Shown here in pieces: positions 60,301 to 64,000 of a DNA stretch of 64,000 nt. Position 1 is the stretch's first letter. The number at the start of each line of letters is the position of its first letter. The DNA comes from Streptomyces chrestomyceticus JCM 4735 (GTDB taxonomy: Bacteria > Actinomycetota > Actinomycetes > Streptomycetales > Streptomycetaceae): positions 744,001 to 808,000 of the forward strand of contig NZ_BHZC01000001.1 in NCBI RefSeq assembly GCF_003865135.1, in the 5' to 3' direction. The translations under genes were made by a program, and so were the position numbers. The notes under the pieces are model-generated. The model worked only from the letters and a program-made list of their open reading frames with translations, did not search any database and was not told the origin of the DNA.

Positions 60301-63300
60301 TTCGGCTCACCCGTGGAACCGGACGTGTACATCACGTACAGCGCCGACTCCGGCGTCACCTCCACCGGCAACGAAGCAGCCGGGAATCCCCCGGCGGCGG
60401 CTTCGCGCAGCTCCTCCTCGCCCACCACCAGCACCGGAGCGGAGTCCGCCAGCAGGAACCGCACCCGCTCCGCCGGATAGGACGTGTCCACGGGTACGAA
60501 GACGGCCCCCGCCTTCGCGATGCCCAGGAAGGCGACGACGAGTTCCGCCGACCGGGGCAGCGTGACGGCCACCCGGTCGCCGGGGCCCACGCCCTTGGAG
60601 CGCAGGTACCAGGCGAACCGGTTGGCCCGCGCGTCCAGTTGGCCGTACGTCAGCGAGGTGGCGCCCGCCGTCACGGCGGTGTCGGCGCGCGACCGCAGTA
60701 CGGTGGCGTCGAACTGGCCGAGGACCGTACGGCCGCCGGGGCCCGCCGCTCCGACGTTGACGCCGGTGACGAGCCGCCGCCGCTCCTCGGGAGCCAGCAG
60801 TTCGACCTCGCCGACCCGCAGCCCGGGGTCGGCGGCGACCTGGTCGAGCACCGCGAGCAGCCGGGTGACCAGGCTCTGCGCGCCGTCCGGGTCGAAGAGG
60901 TCGGTGGCGAACTCCAGGTAGCCGTCGATGCCGGTGCCGCCGGGGCGCTCCCCCAGGCCGAAGACCAGGTCGAACTCGACCGTGGCCGGGGCGACCGGGA
61001 CCGGTGCCGCGGCGAGGCCGGGCAGGTCCCACGCGGGGTGCAGCTCGTCCTCCAGCACCAGCAGCACCTGGAACAGCGGGTGCCGGGCGGTCGAACGGGC
61101 GGGCTTCAGCGCCTCCACGACATGCTCGAACGGGAGGTCCTGGTGGGCGTACGCGGCGAGGTCGGCGTCCCGGGCGCGCGTCACCAGTTCGGTGAAGGAC
61201 GGGTCGCCCCCGGCATCGGTCCGCAGCACCAGGGTGTTGAGGAAGAACCCGACGACGCCGTCCAGGGACTCGTCGGTGCGGTCCGTGACGGGGGTGCCGA
61301 GCGGGATGTCCTCGCCCGCGCCGAGCCGGGACAGCAGCAGGACGACCGCGGCCTGCGCGACGGTGAACAGGGTGGTGTCGCACGCGCGGGCGATGGCGCC
61401 GAGCCGCTGGTGCGTCCGGGCGCCGACGGTGAACGGCAGCGTGGCGCCGCGGTGGCTCGCCGTGGCCGGGCGCGGCCGGTCGGTGGGCAGTTCGAGCTGG
61501 TCCGGCAGGCCGGCCAGGGCTTCGGTCCAGTGGGCGAGCTGGGTGTCGAGCAGGCCGTTGCCGCTGTCGAGGAGCGCGTGCTGCCAGAGGGTGAAGTCGG
61601 CGTACTGGACGGGCAGGGGCGCCCAGTCGGGCGCGCGCCCCGTGCTCCGCGCCGTGTACGCCGTCGACAGGTCGCGGGCCAGGACGCCCATCGACCAGCC
61701 GTCGGCGGCGATGTGGTGCACGACCACCAGGAGCACGTGGGCGGCGTCGTCGGCCAGGTTGAACAGGGTCGCCCGCCGGGGCGGTGCCGTGTCGAGGGCG
61801 AACCGGCGGCCGATGTGCTCGGCCAGTACGGCGTCGAGTGATGCCTCGTCGGCGGGGACGACCGGCAGGTCCGGGGTGCCGGGGGTGCCGCCCGGCGCCG
61901 GCCGGTCACCGTCCAGCACCAGTTGGTGCGGTACGCCGTCCCGCTCGGGGAAGACCGTGCGCAGCGGCTCGTGGCGCGCGATCACGTCCGCCCAGGCGGC
62001 GCGCAGCGCGGGCAGGTCCAGGCTGCCGGTCAGCCGCACGGCCATGGCCATGTTGTAGGCGCCGGTGTCCTCCAGCCGGTTCGCGAACCACATGCGCTGC
62101 TGCCCGAACGACAGCGGCAGGATCTCCGGCCGCCGCGCCGCGACCACGCGCGGGCGGCCGGTGCCCAGGTCGTTCAGCAGCCCGGCCAGTCCCGCGACCG
62201 TGGGCGTCTCGAACAGCACGGTGAGGGGGATCTCGACGCCCAGGGCGGTACGGACCCTGCTGATCAGCCGCATGGCCAGCAGGGAGTCGCCGCCCAGGTC
62301 GAAGAACCGGTCGTCGATGCCGGCCCGGTCCAGGCCCAGGACTTCGGCGAAGAGCCGGCACAGGGTCTGTTCCTGCGGGGTGCGGGGCGGGCGGCCCGAG
62401 GGGGCGGCCGTGTGGCCGGGGGCGGGCAGCGCGGCCCGGTCGACCTTGCCGTTGGGCGTCAGCGGCAAGGCGTCGAGGGGGACGACGGTGCCGGGGAGCA
62501 TGTGGTCGGGCAGGTGCTCGGCGGCGAAGTCCCGTAGGCCGTCCGCTGTTCCGACGACGTACGCGACCAGGCGTTTGTCGCCGGGCCGGTCCTCGCGGAC
62601 GACGACCGCGGCCTGGTCCACGCCCGGTGCCCGGCCGAGGACGGCCTCGACCTCCGCCGGCTCGATCCGGAAGCCCCGGACCTTCACCTGGTCGTCGGCG
62701 CGGCGCAGGAAGACCAGACGGCCGTGGCGGTCCCAGCGGACGAGGTCGCCGGTACGGTACATCCGCCCGCCGCCGTACGGGCAGGCGACGAAACGTTCCG
62801 CGGTGCGCGCGGGGCGGTTCAGGTACCCGGGGGCCACGCCCCGCCCCGCGACGTACAGCTCACCGGCGACGCCGGGCGGCACCGGGCGCAGGGCCCGGTC
62901 CAGGACGAAGACCCGTACGCCGTCGCGCGGTCCGCCGATCGGGAGCACCGCCGGTGCCTCCGCGCCCGGGGGGACGGTGTACGTGGTGGCGCACAGGGTG
63001 ATCTCCGTCGGCCCGTAGAGGTGGTGCAGCGTGGCGTCCGGGCAGGCTTCGGTGACGCGGGCGACGGCTTCGGCGGGGACCACGTCGCCGCCGGTCAGGA
63101 CGTGCCGGAGGCCCTTGAAGCAGTCGGGGGTCTCCTGGGCCAGCACCCGGAACAGCCCGGCGGTGACGTGGACGGCCGTCAGCGCATGGGCGGCGGTCAG
63201 CCGGGCCACGGCGCTCCCGGTCAGCTCCGCCTCCGGTGCCACCACGACACACCCGCCGTTGAGCAGCGGCACCCACAGTTCGAACGTGGCGGCGTCGAAG

Positions 63301-64000
63301 GCGTGCGGGGCGTGGAAGAGGACGCGCCCGGTGCCGATGCCGTCCCAGCACGTGTCCAGGGCGAGCGCCGCGACATTGTCGTGGGTGGCCGTGACGCCCT
63401 TGGGCGTGCCCGTCGATCCGGAGGTGTACATCACGTACAGGCCCGACTCCGGCGGCACCCGAACCGGGAGCGGCGCGGCCGAGAAGTCCCGCAGGAAGGC
63501 TTCCCGCAGCGCCTCCTCGCCGCTCACGACCAGCGTGGGGGCGGAGTCCTCCAGCAGGTACCGCACTCGCTCGGCCGGGTAGGACGGGTCCACCGGTACG
63601 GCCAGCGCTCCGGCCTTGGCGATGCCCAGCAGGGCGACGACCAGTCCGGCGGAGCGGGGCAGCACGACACCGACGCGGTGGCCCGGCGCCACTCCCCCGG
63701 CGTGCAGGTACCGGGCGAACCGGTTCGCCCGTGCGTCGAGCTCCGCGTACGTGAGGGTGTCCGCGCCCGAGACGACCGCGGCCGCGTCCGGGAAGCGGGC
63801 GGCGATCTCCGCGAACCGTGCGGGGACGGTCGTGCCCGGCGCGGCCTCCCGGCCGGTGTTCACCTCGGTGAGCAGCCGGGTCTCCTCGCCGTCCAGCAGG
63901 ACGCCGGTCTCGCTCACCCGCAGCGCCGGGTCCGCGGTGAGCCGGGCGAGGACCGCGGTGAGCCGGGCGGCCAGCAGGGCGGCCGTCTCCCGGTCGAAGA
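54303..64000 (-). CDS. NRPS, at least three modules ...C-A-T-C-A-T-C-A-T-E (partial, 5' end beyond window)
   Basis: The frame is open to the window edge, where the end of a C domain is visible, so the protein exceeds 3230 residues. By position: A1 63.86-62.44 kb, T1 (LGGDSL) near 62.29, C 62.1-60.8, A2 60.76-59.34, T2 near 59.18, C 59.0-57.7, A3 57.65-56.23, T3 (LGGDSI) near 55.89, E 55.74-54.33 ([24 protein letters not shown]). Pocket signatures are DAFHLGLLC (A1) and DALHLGLLC (A2, A3), all hydroxyphenylglycine-like. Both internal C domains have HHIAADG and are of the L-accepting kind, fitting no E in modules 1 and 2. The third residue should be D. T3 carries a repeat-rich insertion. Confidence 0.94.
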   Translation of the reverse strand, partial: FDRETAALLAARLTAVLARLTADPALRVSETGVLLDGEETRLLTEVNTGREAAPGTTVPARFAEIAARFPDAAAVVSGADTLTYAELDARANRFARYLHAGGVAPGHRVGVVLPRSAGLVVALLGIAKAGALAVPVDPSYPAERVRYLLEDSAPTLVVSGEEALREAFLRDFSAAPLPVRVPPESGLYVMYTSGSTGTPKGVTATHDNVAALALDTCWDGIGTGRVLFHAPHAFDAATFELWVPLLNGGCVVVAPEAELTGSAVARLTAAHALTAVHVTAGLFRVLAQETPDCFKGLRHVLTGGDVVPAEAVARVTEACPDATLHHLYGPTEITLCATTYTVPPGAEAPAVLPIGGPRDGVRVFVLDRALRPVPPGVAGELYVAGRGVAPGYLNRPARTAERFVACPYGGGRMYRTGDLVRWDRHGRLVFLRRADDQVKVRGFRIEPAEVEAVLGRAPGVDQAAVVVREDRPGDKRLVAYVVGTADGLRDFAAEHLPDHMLPGTVVPLDALPLTPNGKVDRAALPAPGHTAAPSGRPPRTPQEQTLCRLFAEVLGLDRAGIDDRFFDLGGDSLLAMRLISRVRTALGVEIPLTVLFETPTVAGLAGLLNDLGTGRPRVVAARRPEILPLSFGQQRMWFANRLEDTGAYNMAMAVRLTGSLDLPALRAAWADVIARHEPLRTVFPERDGVPHQLVLDGDRPAPGGTPGTPDLPVVPADEASLDAVLAEHIGRRFALDTAPPRRATLFNLADDAAHVLLVVVHHIAADGWSMGVLARDLSTAYTARSTGRAPDWAPLPVQYADFTLWQHALLDSGNGLLDTQLAHWTEALAGLPDQLELPTDRPRPATASHRGATLPFTVGARTHQRLGAIARACDTTLFTVAQAAVVLLLSRLGAGEDIPLGTPVTDRTDESLDGVVGFFLNTLVLRTDAGGDPSFTELVTRARDADLAAYAHQDLPFEHVVEALKPARSTARHPLFQVLLVLEDELHPAWDLPGLAAAPVPVAPATVEFDLVFGLGERPGGTGIDGYLEFATDLFDPDGAQSLVTRLLAVLDQVAADPGLRVGEVELLAPEERRRLVTGVNVGAAGPGGRTVLGQFDATVLRSRADTAVTAGATSLTYGQLDARANRFAWYLRSKGVGPGDRVAVTLPRSAELVVAFLGIAKAGAVFVPVDTSYPAERVRFLLADSAPVLVVGEEELREAAAGGFPAASLPVEVTPESALYVMYTSGSTGEPKGVVATHGGVAGLALDSCWGDIGSGRVLFHAPHAFDASTLEVWVPLLNGGCVVVAPEVDLDGVTLARLVGEYELTAVHVTAGLFRVLAQETPECFSGLRHVLTGGDVVPAEALARVAEACPDATLHHLYGPTETTLCATAYVIDPGAEVPSVLPIGAPRDGQRVFVLDGFLRPVPVGVAGELYVAGGGVARGYLGRAALTAERFVACPYGGGRMYRTGDLVRWDRDGNLVFLGRADDQVKIRGFRVEPAEVEAVLGQCPGVGQAAVVVREDRPGDKRLVAYVVGEAGRVREFAAERLPDYMVPSATVVLDALPLTVNGKVDRALLPAPDYAAPESSARAPRTPQEQILCRLFAEVLGLDVARVGIDDGFFDLGGDSLLATRLASRVKGALGAEIPVRALFEVPTVAGLAGRLDEFEAVRPVLVPVDRPDPLPLSFGQQRMWFLHSLEGPSATNNIPLAVRLTGELDVTALEAAWADVVARHETLRTRYPEHGDSARQDIVDAAEAPVHLAVVRIGADDVEQALADGVAQGFRIERELPWRVTLFEVTPAEHVLLIVVHHIAADGWSMGVLADDLATAYAARSEDRAPGWTPLPVQYADFTVWQRDLLTQDTPDGLFGRQAAFWSETLADLPEHLKLPFDRPRPPVATHRGAFLPFTVDATAHRRLAEIARECDATLFMVAQAAVAVLLSRLGAGEDIPLGTPVAGRTDEAVDHLVGNFLNTLVLRTDVSGDPSFTELVGRVRETDLAAYAHQDLPFEHLVEVLNPVRSLARHPLFQVAFALQNAPETHFDAPGLESRPVPVEMSTSKFDLSVLMWERRDPDGAAAGLDCYLEFATDLFDPATAERLVARLLRVLDQVTADPAVRAGAVDVLGADERTRVTEAVAPRRADTRDTTVPQRFAQVVARHGDAVAVETADGTLTYRELDARADRCAQYLHAKGVTAGDRVAVLFDRSAELVAVLLGIAKAGAAAVPIDTAYPVERVRFLLEDAEPVLVMTRSEVAEALRYFPAVPPPARVAPDSGLYVMYTSGSTGTPKGVLATHANVTALALDPCWQGVSTGRTLFHAPHTFDASTLELWVPLLNGGCVVVAPPLDLDGETVARLADAHALTAVHVTAGLFRVLAQETPDCFKGLQHVLTGGDVVPAEAVARVTEACPGVAVHHLYGPTETTLCATTHTLAPGTEAPSVLPIGRPRDGVRVFVLDPLLRPVPTDVAGELYVAGEGVARGYLGRAALTAGRFVACPYGGGRMYRTGDLVRWDRDGNLVFLGRADDQVKIRGFRIEPAEIEAVLGQCPGVDQAAVVVREDRPGDKRLVAYVVGEADGVRDFAAERLPDYMLPGAVVTLDALPVTDNGKVDRAALPAPDYAAASGGRAPRTPLETLFCGLFAEVLGLVVPDVRPPDVPRPDVPRPDVPRPDVPEPLVPRPDLPDRPNGPNSDAPRPPAAPTPPAVPQAPAPASVIGADANFFELGGDSIISLQLVARAARAGYRISATDVFQHKTPEALALAARPVTEEETRHDDSDGPVPLTPVMRQLADRQALAGPLHQSVMVWTPTGLTAADLTTALQAVLDHHGALRLRLGPDDTGTLHIRPPGSVQAADLLRTVRVPGPAEQITAAIVREQCAAASGRLDPRSGAVLQAVRFDAGAHRPGRLFLAAHHLCVDSASWRILLDDLALACEAVQAGTTPALPPVRTSFRRWAELLRQAAHDPARTAELPLWQRVGAPIAPLLPAAPTGPGGPGTLRMTLAPDTSAALLTTVPAAFHAEVTEVLLAALVLAVADWHGRPGAVLVDLERHGRESGLAPGTDLSRTVGWFTSVHPVRLDPGGAEPGARTGAPDPGTVLKRAKEQLRELPAHGIGHGLLRHLNARTAPALAGLATPPLLFNYLGRVPAADERRTAATAWTATGDAHPPEGVRTHPVDLDARTVDTDDGPRLTAHWAWDPAQVSEAAVRRLAHAWFRAAEDLVACAAQTDAGGRTPSDLDLVALTQDDIDQLETEWGK
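56056..56108 (-). repeat. 15-bp tandem repeats encoding PDVPR units inside carrier domain T3
   Basis: ACGTCCGGACGCGGC is repeated exactly at 56056-56070, 56071-56085 and 56086-56100, with a partial fourth copy. On the coding strand this gives consecutive PDVPR pentapeptides. They lie between helix 1 of the third carrier domain (LFAEVLGL) and the phosphopantetheine Ser motif (LGGDSI), inside a Pro-rich insertion of roughly 60 residues. Confidence 0.85.

Noticed and set aside
43718..61841. Very long open frames on the plus strand opposite the NRPS genes (up to about 2400 codons)
   Set aside because: They mirror the high-GC codon pattern of the real minus-strand genes, are rich in Arg/Gly/Val without domains, and cross NRPS domain and gene boundaries.

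Overview
The window is high-GC actinobacterial DNA, almost certainly Streptomyces. Codon third positions are nearly all G or C, and family markers point the same way: a 2-methylisoborneol/encapsulin operon, SigB/SigF-type partner-switching proteins, a DUF5133 protein, and a regulator with a TTA codon as its third codon. It reads as an accessory, secondary-metabolism-rich region. No rRNA, tRNA, transposase, integrase or CRISPR array was seen.

Left part (0-13 kb). A secreted serine hydrolase is divergent from a three-gene operon for 2-methylisoborneol: a family 2B encapsulin shell with a cyclic-nucleotide-binding domain, 2-MIB synthase with a long disordered Pro-rich N-terminus, and GPP C-methyltransferase. 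A stress/signalling patch follows: GNAT, RsbW-like kinase, three STAS proteins, a secreted SH3-like protein, an acyl-CoA dehydrogenase/oxidase with a PadR regulator and a perfect palindromic operator, and a membrane SpoIIE-type phosphatase.

Middle (13-31 kb). A cytochrome P450 with an unusual I-helix, a phosphotransferase and a short UvrA-like ABC protein precede a thiopeptide (RiPP) cluster. That cluster holds an ocin_ThiF-like E1 protein, a SagB-type dehydrogenase, a 60-residue precursor whose last 18 residues read SNCTSKGSPASCCSCCCC (a cyclothiazomycin-type core), a YcaO cyclodehydratase ending in a PxPxP tail, a LanB glutamylation protein and one SpaB_C-type protein. A convergent LAL regulator with a TTA codon probably controls it. 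A 17-bp hairpin separates the precursor gene from the YcaO gene.

31-40 kb holds mixed genes: an SDR, a DUF779 protein preceded by a 16-codon leader ORF, a DUF1444-like protein, an O6-alkylguanine-DNA alkyltransferase, two ricin-type lectin proteins, a Gal80-like oxidoreductase divergent from an ArsR regulator with a perfect operator, DUF5133, a SigB/SigF-type sigma factor and a DUF3662-only protein.

Right part (40-64 kb, all on the minus strand). A large NRPS operon enters from beyond the window edge. The visible order is (C)-A-T-C-A-T-C-A-T-E / C-A-T-C-A-T-E / C-A-T-C, followed by a DrrAB-like ABC exporter and a small Pro-rich protein. All six adenylation domains have the same binding-pocket signature, DA(F/L)HLGLLC, the 4-hydroxyphenylglycine type. 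The line ends in an intact condensation domain with no thioesterase. A run of at least six phenylglycine-type residues released by a terminal C domain is the best candidate for an undescribed system here. The variant cyclothiazomycin-type thiopeptide is the second.
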